A program made the position numbers and the translations under genes. A model generated the notes under the pieces. The model did no database searches. It worked only from the letters and a program-made list of their open reading frames with translations, and had not been told where the DNA came from. This document shows positions 34,562 to 45,995 of a stretch of 64,000 nucleotides of DNA, piece after piece. The DNA is taken from the NCBI GenBank assembly GCA_031216915.1, contig CM062297.1, positions 544,568,971 to 544,632,970 of the forward strand, written 5' to 3'. The DNA comes from Pictodentalium vernedei (lineage: Eukaryota; Mollusca; Scaphopoda; Dentaliida; Dentaliidae). Numbering within the stretch: the stretch's first letter is position 1; the number at the start of each line of letters is the position of its first letter.

Positions 34562-35504
34562 CTGTTATCTATATAATTCAAATTTTTCCAGGGATTTGAG
34601 GAAATGGTAACTTTAACACACTAAATTAGGAAAATTTGGATGCTAAAGTTGTGGTTGTCCATCATGTCTCCGGATACCTGTCTCATATCTCCCTCTCATT
34701 GCATATAATCTGAGACCATAAGTTTGACACCATAAGCTAGAGACTATTAAAGGGCCCAGACCAGTAACAGAATTACCCCAGGCTATTTTGTTTCAATCTA
34801 ATGATAATATGTTATTCTCATAGGGACTACTGGTAGGCCTCATAAAAAAACATTACAGGGCTCATTGCAGGGTCTATAAGCCTCAAATGCAAGGCTTGTG
34901 TCAGTTCTGCAAAAATACTTTTACCAAGGGATTAACCCTTGTTCTCATCAGAAAAATAGACCTTTATCAACAGGAGTAGGTCTCTTATCAATGATATCTT
35001 GACACCAGACTCTCCTGAATTTTTTATCAAATTAAGTAAAGGTGAAATACATAGTAGGCTGAGTCAATTACTATATATAATAAGGTATGAAAAACTTACC
35101 AGTTTTTCTAACTGCCTATATGTGATATTGAAGTATTCAACATTGGTTATACTGAAATATAAACATAACAAGTTACTTACAATCATGATATAGTTGACAT
35201 CTCTAATACCAAAATGATTAAATGTTGCTAGTCACTAAAATAAGCCAACACAGAAAGCCAAGCAAATTCACTCTTCAGCATATTTATTTGGCTGATCTTT
35301 GATCACTGCCTAACCATCATCGTTTTGTTTCTTTTAGTTTTCACTTATTATTAAATTGAGAAAATAATTCGCTGAACATCTAAATTAATTTTTGGTATGA
35401 AAAATAATTTGATTTAATTTATATTATGAAGTAGGCTTTTTAGTTTTGATGAACAGCATCTGAAAAGAATAGATTTTCTGATGCTTGGAATTAAAAAATA
35501 ATTA

Positions 35505-35541
35505 ATTGATTAATCAATTAATTAATTAATTAATTAATTAC
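35505..35541 (+). repeat. (TTAA/ATTA) microsatellite
   Basis: A short run of AATTAATTAATTAATTAATT type lies in otherwise featureless intron 34562-36494. Confidence 0.8.
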
Positions 35542-36799
35542 AGAGCTTAATTATTTCTGACTACACAGTGTCAACAACGTGAGTACAAAGTCAAGTTCAG
35601 TCTATCAATTCTGCTGGAGTACTATACTTTAAAGAAACTGAACTTTGGGTTTTTCCTTCCTTGGTTCCAATAAACCAAAGTAACAAACCCAATCTTTAGC
35701 AAGAAGACGAGCTGAATTCTCTTTCCTGGGGTTCCCACTGGATTTTTCACATTGATGACACAATTATTCATTTATGCATAAATAAGGGATAAAGTAACCA
35801 TAAATAAATCTTTTATCCAAGGACTTCATAATTAGATCAAAGTAATAAAGCTTAAATGTTTTGGTACTATACATCCATATTTGGACTTCAGTAAATAGGA
35901 CTCTCAAATTGTATAGCTTTACTTCTTGATGAAGATGACACTGTGACTTTGAGATACAAAATATGGACTCTTCTGCAATGCTCTACACATGGTCATAATG
36001 TATATGTGTGAAGTTGAATTTAGTTTCAATGGTTAGTGAGTTGGACAAAATAATCTGGGCATATCAGAGCAGCAGTGATGTGAACTCTGATCTTCCCAGT
36101 ATCCTTTGAACTTGAGGATATGGACCTGAACAAATTACAAGACACACAGTCAAAAAATGCTATTAAGTTATAAAGAAGCAAGATAAAGACTGTTATTTGA
36201 CTGCTTACTGTACACTGCCCTTGAGGATAGACACATACTGTTATATATGACACAATGGCACACAGTCTATTCATATAACACAGTTCTATAGAGTTTTGTA
36301 ATAAATATTCAGTGGTTAGGAAATTATGGCTGAATGTTGGACAAACACAAATGGTCAAGTCATACCCACATGTATGAGGTTTTCAGTTGTCAAATGTTAT
36401 GGCCTAGACATAGAAATCTGGAAAAGAAATAACAGTTATTCAACCACTTTACACTTGGCCTTAAGGATATAAACTGAATATTCCCCGATGTTTATTCCCC
36501 GAACGTCGAAAACTAATTTGAAAGACCTGGTTTGTTTATACAAGATAACAATAGGGAGTTTGGTATAGTCTGTTTTGACTTTGTAATTAGTTTTTGACGT
36601 TTGGGTCAGAAATTGGCTGATTTGAATAAGGAAAAGAGAAATTAAATTCAATATTTTTATTCGATCAGATGGAATATTAACATACAATACATACAAATAC
36701 ATACTCAGAACAATAGCATATTCCTTTTATTTAGGATTTTTATCATAAACAGCAAAGAACTTATAATGTTATAAAATTTTCTATTATTTAAATTATATA

Positions 36800-38067
36800 T
36801 TAACAAAGATGTAAAAGATCAGATACAAAATCTGTGTAAGTCATGGCATTGATGATTCCATCCATATACCGTAGTTTCAGGGTTGATATTCTTCTGTCTA
36901 TATTCATATATTTCTTTGACCTGCCTCTGAATTTCTGCCCTGCTTCTTTCTGTATTCGCACCAGCTCGTTCTTGTGCTGAACATCTTTAAGTGTTTGAAT
37001 AAGAATAAAGATGTTTGGATGAGAATGTTGTATCTTTTTCTTTAGTTTAAGATGCCATGCTTCCAAGTGGTTGGTGGTTCGTGGGCCATCGTTGTCAAAA
37101 TGATTCCAAATTTCTTTATCTCCCTCTATCCAATGAGTCTGCACATACTCAACGAATGTAGATGTGGTCGATGGATCGGCGGGTATGTAGTTCAGTTCGT
37201 TGAGAATCTCGAACCATACATCTTCGACAACATTGATCGGAAGCAGAGGTAGAGCTGCAGCCCGTCTAACAAGTCGTCGTATGTCATCGTCATCTCTGTA
37301 TAATGTCTGCAATCCAGTGGCTTGCGCTTTCCTCCATATACACTGTGTGAAGTGAAAGAAGCAACCACGTACTTTCACGGCAGGAAAAACCTGTCTCAAA
37401 GCATTGTGCACAGCAACTTCAAAGTCTACAAACACACAATCGGGATTCAAAACTAAGTTTTTACTCAACATCTCCTCTTTGAGTTTTGAGAACAGTCTGA
37501 TATAAATCTGCTGAGTCATACCAGGAAGTAGAGCAAACACAACGGGAGTCATAGTATCGTTGATCATTATATGGATAGAGTATAGTTGGTAGAATTGATT
37601 TGGGCATGTATAGACAGTTCCATCACAATAAAATGTCGAAGCGTCAGCTAAACTCACAAGGTTTTCGTTGGTTGCAAACACAATTGTTCGTCTGTTGCTT
37701 TCATTGTCGTCATAAAGTAGAAATCGATCGCCCGTTGAAGTTTCTGTCCACTTCCCTTCTAGCAATATATCGGCCACGGTTTTGGGTAATTTTGGTGTCT
37801 GTTTTCTTCGAGCTCTAAAAAGTGCTGACTTTGCAGTGTAAAATGTTGGTAGCCTTTCGGAGCTTTAACGTTTCTTCGGTAAAGATGGCGGGAATCGGTT
37901 TTACTTCCTCGACACATCTCACTGTAATAAGACTCCGTATTTCTTTAACAACAATGTCGTTGTGGTCACTTTGATGGTTGTGTGATTGACTGCCAAACCC
38001 GCATGGTATTCTGTTGGAGGTGGTGATTGTGGCACAGCACCCGGGCAACACACATTTCCAATAAGTT
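36800..38067 (-). pseudogene. MULE transposase, exon 2 (FLYWCH C-half and DDE domain), one frameshift
   Basis: After acceptor CTCTTTTGCAG the exon completes a lysine codon and reads TYWKCVLPGCCATITT.., ending in SHNHQSD, the zinc-binding half of a FLYWCH finger. A one-base shift near 37855-37867 then separates it from the transposase frame (LPTFYTAKSALFRARRKQTP onward). That frame has the MULE core: D in FYCDGTVYTCPNQFYQLYSI, D in CVFVDFEVAVHNAL, the C-x-x-H in RGCFFHFTQ, and E in RTTNHLEAWHLKLKKK (D52, D118, E239 counted from GTG at 37777). It ends normally at 36800. Apart from the shift it looks intact, so a recent element or an assembly error is possible. Confidence 0.8.
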
Positions 38068-38697
38068 CTGCAAAAGAGATGAAATAACTAATAAGTGAAT
38101 AGGTACAAAAGTATAATCTCTCTCTCTCTCTCTCTATTCTCTAAATACAGTCGAAACCCGTTAACTCGAAGTCGGTTATCTCGAATAACCCGGATAACTC
38201 GAAGTCAGTCATCGGTCCCGAAAAAATCTATGTGCAATTAGTATTAATAAAAACCTGATAAGTCGAATATGGATAACTCGAATAACTGGTATAACTCGAA
38301 GTAATTACCTGGGCCCAAATGAGAAAGTCAGTGCAAATTAGACTGGCTTAACTCGAAGTCAGTTGAGGTGTGAAGTTGCTTGCAAATCAGAAACGCCATT
38401 GTTTGGGATTGACTCCTTTTGATGAATAGGCGACAAATCAATTAGCGGAACAATAGCAGTAGTCAAACAACGGATTACCGGTGTTCTTATTTTGACTGTG
38501 TGTGATTTGAGTCATAATTAGCCTGCTAAACATTAATCACACATCTTTGTTGTTTTTGTGATCAAAGAAAAAAGACTCTGTGTGAGTTGATTTCGTTGAT
38601 TAATTTTCAAAAAAAACATTCTTGATTGAGTTGTGTCCAAGTTGACGATAATGTTTAAAAGCTGTGAGGGTTTTTCCTTCAGCATTCAGTTTGAAAA

Positions 38698-39945
38698 ATG
38701 GAAACTCTGGCAACGTCAATATTACGAGAGGAGCAATATGCATCAGGCAAAGAAGTCGACTGTGACAAAACTCTGTCTAAGAATGATAAATTGGAATTGG
38801 CAACAGGTGGAAAGGGAGTGAAAAGGAAACTCGAAACAAAAAGTATAGAGACAAAGTACGAGGCCATACTTATGGTAGAGAATGGACAGAAATCAAAAGC
38901 AGAAATTGCAAGACAATTTAACATTCCAGCCAACTCTCTTTCGACTTGGATTAAAAAGAAAGACACTATCAAGGAAGGATACCTGACATTTGGTGTTAAA
39001 AGGGCACGAATGCGGCGAAGTACTTTTGAAGACGTGGAGTCGGCCCTGATTAAGTGGTTTAAGTTTGCCAGAGACCAAAATCTGCCAATTTCGGGTCCAC
39101 TGTTGCAGATGAAGGCAGATGAATTTGCAAAAAAACTGGAATGTACAGATTTTTCAGCGTCTATAGGATGGCTGGGTAGATTTAAGGAGAGACATGGAAT
39201 AGCCTTCAAGAAAGTTTGTGGTGAAGCAAAAGCTGTGGATATGAACTCACCACAAATGGACGACTGGTTCAGCAAACGGAAAATTATCTTGGAAAAGTAT
39301 GAACCCAAAGACATTTACAATGCAGATGAAACAGGCATATTTTATCGACTGTTGCCAGATAAAACGATGGAATTTAAGCAAATTGACTGCCATGGAGGAA
39401 AGCAAAGCAAGGAAAGATTGACGGCAATGGTGTGTGCGAATATGAATGGGACTGATAAATTACCACTGTTGATTATCGGCAAATCTAAAAATCCCCGATG
39501 TTTCAAAAATGTTCGGTCTCTTCCTACAGAATACAAAGCCAACAAAAAAGCCTGGATGACTTCAGAAATTTTTAATGAATGGGTAAAGAAAGTGGATAAG
39601 AAAATGCAACGCCAGAGAAGAAAGATTGCAATGATAGTCGACAACTGTCCTGCACACCCTCACACTGAAGGACTCCGAGCAACTGAATTGATTTTTCTAC
39701 CCCCTAATACGACATCCAAGACTCAGCCAATGGACCAGGGAATAATAAAAAATTTGAAGGTCCATTACAGGAAACGTGTTTTAATGCGTTACATTTGTGC
39801 CATTGATCAAAAAACTGAAATGACATGGTCTGTTTTAGACGCCCTCCATCTGATGCAACAGGCGTGGAATTGCGTAATGCCAAGCACAATTGCAAATTGT
39901 TACAAACATACAGGGTTTTACAGTGGAGGTACAAAATTCAGATGA
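38698..39945 (+). pseudogene. Tigger transposase (CENP-B/pogo type), frameshifted near its end
   Basis: The visible 415 residues contain a psq-like helix-turn-helix at ~42-92 (KYEAILMVENGQKSKAEIAR..), a CENPB-type HTH at ~108-178 (TFEDVESALIKWF.., IGWLGRFKERHGIAFK) and a DDE_1 domain from ~205. The acidic residues are D210 (YNADETGIF), D315 (MIVDNCPAHP) and D346 (SKTQPMDQGII), the last two 30 residues apart as in pogo/Tigger. A T run at 39916-39919 has one T too many. Beyond it the proper frame continues from 39920 through VEVQNSDDDLDDESDPEDDV, an acidic C-terminus, until it meets the palindrome insertion near 40100. Removing one T would extend the protein; a sequencing slip is possible. Confidence 0.9.
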
Positions 39946-40074
39946 TGATTTAGATGATGAAAGTGACCCAGAAGATGATGTCCCTTTGTCAAGACTTGTT
40001 CAACACGGACTCACGCAAGACAACATGCAAACATTCATGGATCTAGATCTAGATGATGATGGGAAAAACGAACG

Positions 40075-40580
40075 TCACAGTGCTATTCTCAGAAAGCGTC
40101 ATTCAAATTTTATGAAGTTTTACATTTTAATCTTAAAACATAGCTTATGACCCTTCACTGGACCGAGTTCGCTAGGCTCGCCCCAGTGAGAGGTCATAAG
40201 CTATGTTTTGAGAAAAAAAAAAAATTTTCAAAATCCCCCCCCCCCATCCTGTCCGAGAAAAACGAACGTCACAGAACAAAATGGCCAGTGCTATTCACAG
40301 AAAGCACCATTGGAATTTTATGAAGTTTTACATTTTAATCTTAAAACATAGCTTATGACCCTTCACTGGACCGAGTTCGCTAGGCTCGCCCCAGTGAGAG
40401 GTCATAAGCTATGTTTCGAGAAAAAAAAAAACTTTTCAAAATCCCCCCCCCCCCCCCCCCATCCTGTCCGAGAAAAACGAACGTCACAGAACAAAATGGC
40501 CAGTGCTATTCAAAGAAAGCACCATTGGAATTTTATGAAGTTTTACATTTTAATCTTAAAACATAGCTTATGACCCTATG
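40075..40580. repeat. Three tandem copies of a palindrome-bearing ~210-bp unit
   Basis: Units start near 40078, 40288 and 40500 (CAGTGCTATTC.CAGAAAGC). The first two each hold the hairpin ACATAGCTTATGACCCTTCA / AGTGAGAGGTCATAAGCTAT followed by an A run and a C run, and the third holds only the left arm. This belongs to the same palindrome family as 5893-5985. The unit includes part of the Tigger 3' coding end, so it arose by insertion and then tandem duplication inside Tigger. Confidence 0.85.
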
Positions 40581-41324
40581 ATTTTGTTGTTTGTCCGCAT
40601 TCATGCCGACCCGATTTGTTGTAGCATTCCTCATTATGTACATTCCTATTTTTACATTCCTATTTTTAATACTTTTAAATAAATAAGATGAACAAACTGA
40701 GGGTTAAGTTATGATTTATTTTCGTACAAAGTACACATCTCCAAGATTTGTTTCCTGTACAAACAATTCAGAGTGACTGAAAGCTGAAACAAATGTTTAT
40801 GGCACGAGTTAAAGCTGAGCAACCATTAACTATAGTAACTTTATATCATGATGTTCTGTTTCCCTTCGCCCGTCAAAATCATCTGATTACCCAAATACGG
40901 ATAACTCGAACACCCGGATAACTCGAAGTTCGCGGTGAGTCCTGCGGACTTCGAGTTAACGGGTTTCGACTGTAGCTACAAATGTGCAATCTCTCTCACA
41001 CACATAGATACAAATGTACAATATATATCTCTCTCTCCCTCTAAGTAAATAGGTAAAAATGTACAATCACTCCCCCTCCCCCCCCCTCTCTCTACTGACC
41101 ACCCCACTCTCTCTCTCTCTCTCTCTAAGTAAATAGGTATATATATAAAACGGGGGCACTTGGTTAGTAAGTTGGAGAGCTAGGCAGATGCTCGCTGCTG
41201 CTCGGTGGTTCTCTCCGGGTACTCCGGCTTCCTCCACCAGTAAATCAGTCCATGAGATTGCCCTGGTTGCAGAAAGTGTCATAAAAAACCCAATAAACCA
41301 ATAAACAATATATATAAAACTCAC

Positions 41325-41431
41325 TTTTCTTTGTAGTTTCTGTTGAATCTGTATATAAATCCTTCATAAGCCAAGTTCTCTCCGCCAACTCTATTTGGTA
41401 AAAACTTAACACTGATCTGAGCATCTGCCAT
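41325..41431 (-). CDS. MULE transposase, exon 1 (FLYWCH N-half)
   Basis: The exon opens with ATG: MADAQISVKFLPNRVGGENL.. AYEGFIYRFNRNYKE, ending with two bases at donor GTGAGT. Joined to exon 2 this completes the FLYWCH pattern (F-x-x-x-R-x-G..L...G..Y-x-F-x-R..., then YWKC). Exon length is 35 codons plus 2 bases, and the phase matches exon 2. Start choice: it is the only ATG ahead of the motif in this frame, and no acceptor lies upstream in reach. FLYWCH plus MULE is a common animal transposase arrangement and also occurs in domesticated regulators. Confidence 0.75.
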
Positions 41432-41691
41432 TACTGTTAAATTTCATTAAATGATCATTCGTACCTTCATTTGTCGGGTATATATACGTATTCAATTACT
41501 TAACGCAACTTACTATTTTTCACGAGTTCTGAGAAGAAAAAAAAGATTGCGAAAAACAGTAGCCAAAATCAGACAGAGCCGAACATGCTCACCAGTGACT
41601 ACAAATAAGGTGGTTATTTAGATATGAACTATAATCACTGTGAAAACACACTTGACGAGGTGTGAAAATTAGATTTTCGACGTTCCGGGAA

Positions 41692-42032
41692 CACACCATT
41701 CTCATAATGTTCAGAACTTTCATCAAAAAGTGCTCATCAACTACAAAGTTATTATCTAGACAAGCCAAAGCAAGTATAGTTATCTGACCTTCGACCCCCA
41801 TCCTTCTCAATTTGACTGTGACCTTCAAAGTCCTCAGATTACTATTACATGAATGTGATGAATATAAGTGGAACACACAATCTATTTCTAAAAACACCAT
41901 TCTTATAACGTTTAGACTAAAAACATTCAGTGATGAAGCAATTATGGCCTGGGCCAACAAAATGTCAATGGATGGTTGGACAGATGGATGGACAATTGAA
42001 CAGATGCCAGACTACTGATCAGTGCAGAGATA
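41692..42032 (+). repeat. 3' remnant of another satellite-type element
   Basis: A motif ACACCATTCT.ATAA.GTT occurs twice (41695 and 41888), and a GGATGG/GACAGATGGATGG stretch near 41970 resembles the microsatellite that precedes the 3' end of the pearl-like elements. I see no gene here. Confidence 0.4.
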
Positions 42033-44094
42033 ATGAAAGTGTCAATGACAAATCAACTTGACAAACCTGAAATGGTAAATTTGAAGATCATTGGTTCCAA
42101 TGTTATTTGGTGAAACTTCAACATAACAGCATTGTGTATGCACAACATCAGAGAAATTCATGCGTTTTTAAATGTAGACTGTAAGGCTGGCTAAAGGAAG
42201 AATGTTGATACACAAATGCAGTAAGTTCGGAGGTCATTGTAAATGGCAACTTTTTTCACAGAAATGAATCTACATGTAGAGCTTTCGCCTAATGAGTATG
42301 CCAAGTCCAAAAACAATCCTATGATAAATATGCACTGTAGGTGATGTCAAAAAAGAATGTAAATGCACAAATGCAATAGATTCAAAGATTGTTGCTAACA
42401 GCCATAGTTTTTGATAGAAATGAAAAGAGAATCAATAGCTCCTATCTCTGTCACACGGAATAAGCATAGGAAGTTTCAAAACAACCCGATAATGAATGCG
42501 CCCACTGAGGCATGCCAAAGGATGATGTTAATGCACAAATGCACTAAGTTTGGTGGTCATTGCTGATGGCAATGGTCTTTTTATCTTTTTTATGGAAATT
42601 CATAAATATACCCTGTACAGAGTGCAAAAGGGATAAGTTGCTACAAAAATATCCAAAGGCTGGTGCTAACAACAATAATTTTTTATGGACATGAAATGAA
42701 AAGAAATCAACAGCTAACATTTGGAGGCCACCCAGAACATGCATACCAAGTGTCAAGCGATCCTACCATAAATGTGCCCTGTGGGCATGCCAGAGGAATA
42801 TAATGTTGCCTGACCAAACTAAGTTCAAATGTCGTTGCCAGCGGCTACATTTTTTGCCAGAAATGTAAGAAAATCAATATCTCCCATCTAGAGGTTACCC
42901 CAAACAAGCATACCAAGTTTCAAATTGATCCAATTATAAATGTGCCCTGCAGGGTGTGCCAAAAGGAAATATTGATGCATAAGTGCACTAAGTTCATTAA
43001 AGGTCGTAGCCAGCGGCAACATTTTTTGACGGAAATGGAAGATAATTGATAGCTCGCATCTAGAGGTCACCCCAAACAAGTATACCAAGTTTCAAATTGA
43101 TCTGATCATAAATGTGCCCTGTGGGGCATGCCAAAGGAATATATTGATGCCTGACTAAACTAAGTTCAAAGGTCGTTGCCAGTGGCAACATTTTTTGCCC
43201 GAAATGGAGGAAAATGGATAGCTCCCATATATAGGTCACCCCAAATAAGCATACCAGGTCTCAAAGCAAACCAAACATAAATGTGCCCTGTAAACTGTGC
43301 CAAAGGAAAATATTGAGGTCTGACTAAAATAAGTTCAAAGGCTGATGCCAGCAGCAACATTTTTTGACGGAAATGGAAGAAAATCAATAGCTCCCATCTA
43401 GAGGTCACCACAAACAAGCATACCAAGTTTCAAATTGATCCGATTATAAATGTGCTCTGCAGGGTGTGCCAAAGGGAAATATTGATGGATAAGTGCACTA
43501 AGTTCATCAAAGGTCGTTGCCAATAGCAATATTTTTGGACGGAAATGGAAGCTAATCGATAGCTCCCATCTCGAGGTAACCCCAAACAAGCATACCAAAT
43601 TGCAAACCGATCTGATCATAAATGTCTCCTGTATGGTGTGCCAAAGGAATATATTGATGCCTGACTAAAGTTCAATAGTCGTTGACAGCGGCAACATTTT
43701 TTGCTGTAAATGGAAGAAAATTAATAGCTCCCATCTAGAGGTCACCTCCCAAATAAGTATACCAGGTTTCGAAGAAATCCAATTATAAATGTACCCTGTG
43801 GGGTGTGCCAAAGGGAAATATTGAGGTTTGACTAAACTAAGTTCAAAGGCTGTTGCCAGCGGCAACATTTTTTGACGGAAATGGAAGAAAATTGGTAGCT
43901 CCCATCTAGAAGTCACCCCAAACAAGCATACCAAGTTTCAAAGTGATCTGATCATAAATGTAACCTGTGCGGTATGCCAAACGAAATTGTGGACGGACGT
44001 ACCTATGTACATACAACTAGATGTACCTATGTATATATGCCGATGGATGAGTAGTGATGGCAATAGCTCAGCTTGACTTTGTCATGTTGAGCTA
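42033..44094 (+). mobile_element. Element C: Helentron/pearl-like element with ~170-bp tandem core
   Basis: It begins with the same 18 bp as A and I (ATGAAAGTGTCAATGACA), then AATCAACTTGAC. It ends GTGATGGCAATAGCTCAGCT.. with the hairpin TAGCTCAGCTTGAC / GTCATGTTGAGCTA before AAAA. The core is about seven units of ~170 bp (GTCACCCCAAACAAGCATAC, AAATGTGCCCTGTGGGG, GGCAACATTTTTTGACGGAA) at 42880-43980, preceded by older, more diverged units. The core is unrelated to those of A and I. No coding capacity is seen. Confidence 0.65.
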
Positions 44095-44129
44095 AAAATG
44101 GAGTTACCTTGATAAAGTTCACATATATT

Positions 44130-44790
44130 ATATATGCTAGCCTGTGAATTATCGCAAATTATCTAAAAGATATTTCTCGATATCCATCGACTCGATGGAT
44201 ATCGAGGAATATCCCTCAACAGCTTCCTAATTGATGTCACGCTATGCCGCATCACGTCGCCTTGAAGGAATGATCAGATTTTGCTATTGTTTTTGAAACG
44301 TAAGCATTTGGGTTCGAATTGGACCGGATACTGTGCAATAAAATGTCTTGTAGCATATAATAAAAAAAAAGAAAATCTACTCTATTTTAGTCAGTATCGG
44401 AGATTGTCTCATGAGTGTGGACCTGAAAGCTTTATTTTTCACTCATGCAAGTGCTTGTGCGAGTGAAAGATAATATTTTCAGGTCAACACAATGAATTTT
44501 TTCAGTAGCTTCCTAAATGACGTTACGCTTTGGCACATAACGTCACCTTGAACATCGCCTTGAAGGAACGATGAGCAGATTTCTGTTACTGTCTTGAAAC
44601 TGTTTGCAGTCGAATTGGGCTGAATATTGCGCAGTAATATGTCATGTAGCATATAATAAAAAGAAAATCTACTGTGTTCTAGTGAATATCGGGAATTATC
44701 TCATTCGTGTGGACAAGCTCTCGTGAAAAATAAAACTTTCAGGTCCACACTCATGAGATAATTCCCAATATTCACTAAAACAGCATAGAT
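44130..44790 (+). repeat. Duplicated foldback element (three hairpins)
   Basis: A ~289-bp block starting AGCTTCCTAA (44221 and 44510) is tandemly duplicated. It is bounded by palindromes at 44171-44212 (CTCGATATCCATCGA / TCGATGGATATCGAG), 44408-44490 (GTGGACCTGAAAG.. / ..TTTTCAGGTCAACAC) and 44683-44779 (GTGAATATCGGGAATTATCT / TGAGATAATTCCCAATATTC). It looks like a foldback MITE that duplicated together with its ends. 44791-45579 holds no other feature. Confidence 0.7.
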
Positions 44791-45579
44791 ATCCTCTATA
44801 TATTTGAAATATGATTACCCTTTTTGATACATCCTGCCTATATATTCAGAAACCCTTGTTTTCATTTAATTTTAAAGTTATTTCATCAACCAGGTATAAT
44901 GAGGAAGATCTGGGAAACAATTTCACCATAGTATACAAGAATGGAGGACAATTACAACACTAATGAAAGAAAAATAAATCAGCTGAAATTATGTAGAATA
45001 GCTGGCGCAATGATTAATACAACTTATTTCAGATGTTTTCTGCCAAACTAACAAGATTTTTGATTGGTTGATTAAATTAACAACAGACAAGGATTACACA
45101 TTGCCAAAGCAAGGTCAAGTTTTTTCGCAACTGTACGGCTTGTCATTATAAGAAAATCACATCCATTGATGTTTGTTCAATTTATCACACTAATGAGCTG
45201 AAAACAAAATTTGAAATAAAACAAATTTTGAAGGCAAAAATTAACTAATTAAGGGCCATAACTCCACTCAGTATGGCCGAGCTATATCAGTTTTTGAACT
45301 TTTCCAAGAAAATGTTAAGAAAGTCTAAAATACAATATACTGACCGAATCTATTGTTATTTGCTCAAGTTATCACCCTAGCAAGCTGAGAACAGGCAAAA
45401 ATTAAATTAACTAATTAATTCCATTCAATAATTCCATAAACGTTACCAGTTTTTGAACTCATTCAAGACTTTAAGATAGTCTTAGATACCAAATACTGAC
45501 CAAATCCTTTGACATTTGTTCAAGTGCTCAGAAAGGTTATGCCTGCCTGCCTGCTTGCACATCTGCCCGCACACAAGCC

Positions 45580-45822
45580 AGAAAATAAGCAGACTGTCAT
45601 CTGCAAAATGAGGTCCCCAGAGGGTGAATTTGGTAATGCTACCCTGCATAGCATGGTAGCATCATTAAATTTACCCTCTGTGATCCTCAATCTGAATCAA
45701 GCTCTCAAACCTAAACAGAAAGAGATACCCAGAGAATACATTGGCCCACTGTATGAGATAGCATCACCCTCTGGGGACCTCATTCTGCAAATGACAGATT
45801 GCTTATTTTCAGGCTTACCCAC
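45580..45822. repeat. Inverted repeat with AAGCAGACTGTCATCTGCA arms
   Basis: The left arm 45580-45656 (AAATAAGCAGACTGTCATCT.., GAGGTCCCCAGAGGGTGAAT) and right arm 45758-45812 (ATCACCCTCTGGGGACCTCA.., GACAGATTGCTTATTTTCAG) face each other across ~100 bp. A single-arm relative lies at 49061-49126. It is probably a MITE. Confidence 0.75.
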
Positions 45823-45897
45823 ACACTGACTTCATCAAACTATAGTTTTAGTTTTTTTTTAAAACTCAACCAAAAATAACTGTAACGGAATACTTAC

Positions 45898-45995
45898 TCT
45901 ACGTATAAATGATTATAGAAAATTTGTGCTCGCATCATCTCAGCATTCAAGGAATTAGTGGTTTCGATCATAAACATGAAAGCTTCTTCATCAGA
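45898..45995 (-). CDS. UNC13D/BAIAP3-like gene, exon 2 of those visible
   Basis: Acceptor GAAATATTTCAG and donor GTAAGTATT bound 98 bp: SDEEAFMFMIETTNSLNAEM, MRAQIFYNHLYV and two bases of the next codon. It follows the phase-0 end of exon 1 and feeds the 1-base start of exon 3. The sequence is helical and fits the early MUN domain, though this part of the family is less conserved than exons 5-8, so the assignment leans on phase continuity. 45996-48971 upstream is intron with a palindrome at 46956-47069 and no other feature seen. Confidence 0.78.

Larger units (their letters stand above)
38148..40972 (+). mobile_element. Tigger/pogo DNA transposon in the MULE intron
   Basis: The termini CAGTCGAAACCCGTTAACTC and, read inward from the right, CAGTCGAAACCCGTTAACTC are identical for at least 20 bp and flanked by TA on both sides. 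Subterminal direct motifs TAACTCGAAGT / ATAACTCGAA recur several times near each end. The transposase lies at 38698-40150. The 3' third has been extended by a three-fold duplicated palindrome. Both flanks are CT-rich microsatellites (38117-38140, 41035-41125). Confidence 0.95.
36495..41691 (-). mobile_element. MULE (Mutator-like) DNA transposon with FLYWCH gene
   Basis: The inverted ends TTCCCCGAACGTCGAAAACT (left) and TTCCCGGAACGTCGAAAATC (right, read inward) bracket a two-exon MULE transposase gene on the minus strand. I could not recognise the 8-10-bp target duplication expected of MULEs, so the precise tips are uncertain by some bases. The gene's single intron has been entered by a Tigger element at 38148-40972. 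Subtracting that element leaves about 2.4 kb. Confidence 0.65.

Noticed and set aside
38679-39314. 211-codon open frame on the minus strand
   Set aside because: It is the antisense shadow of the Tigger transposase.
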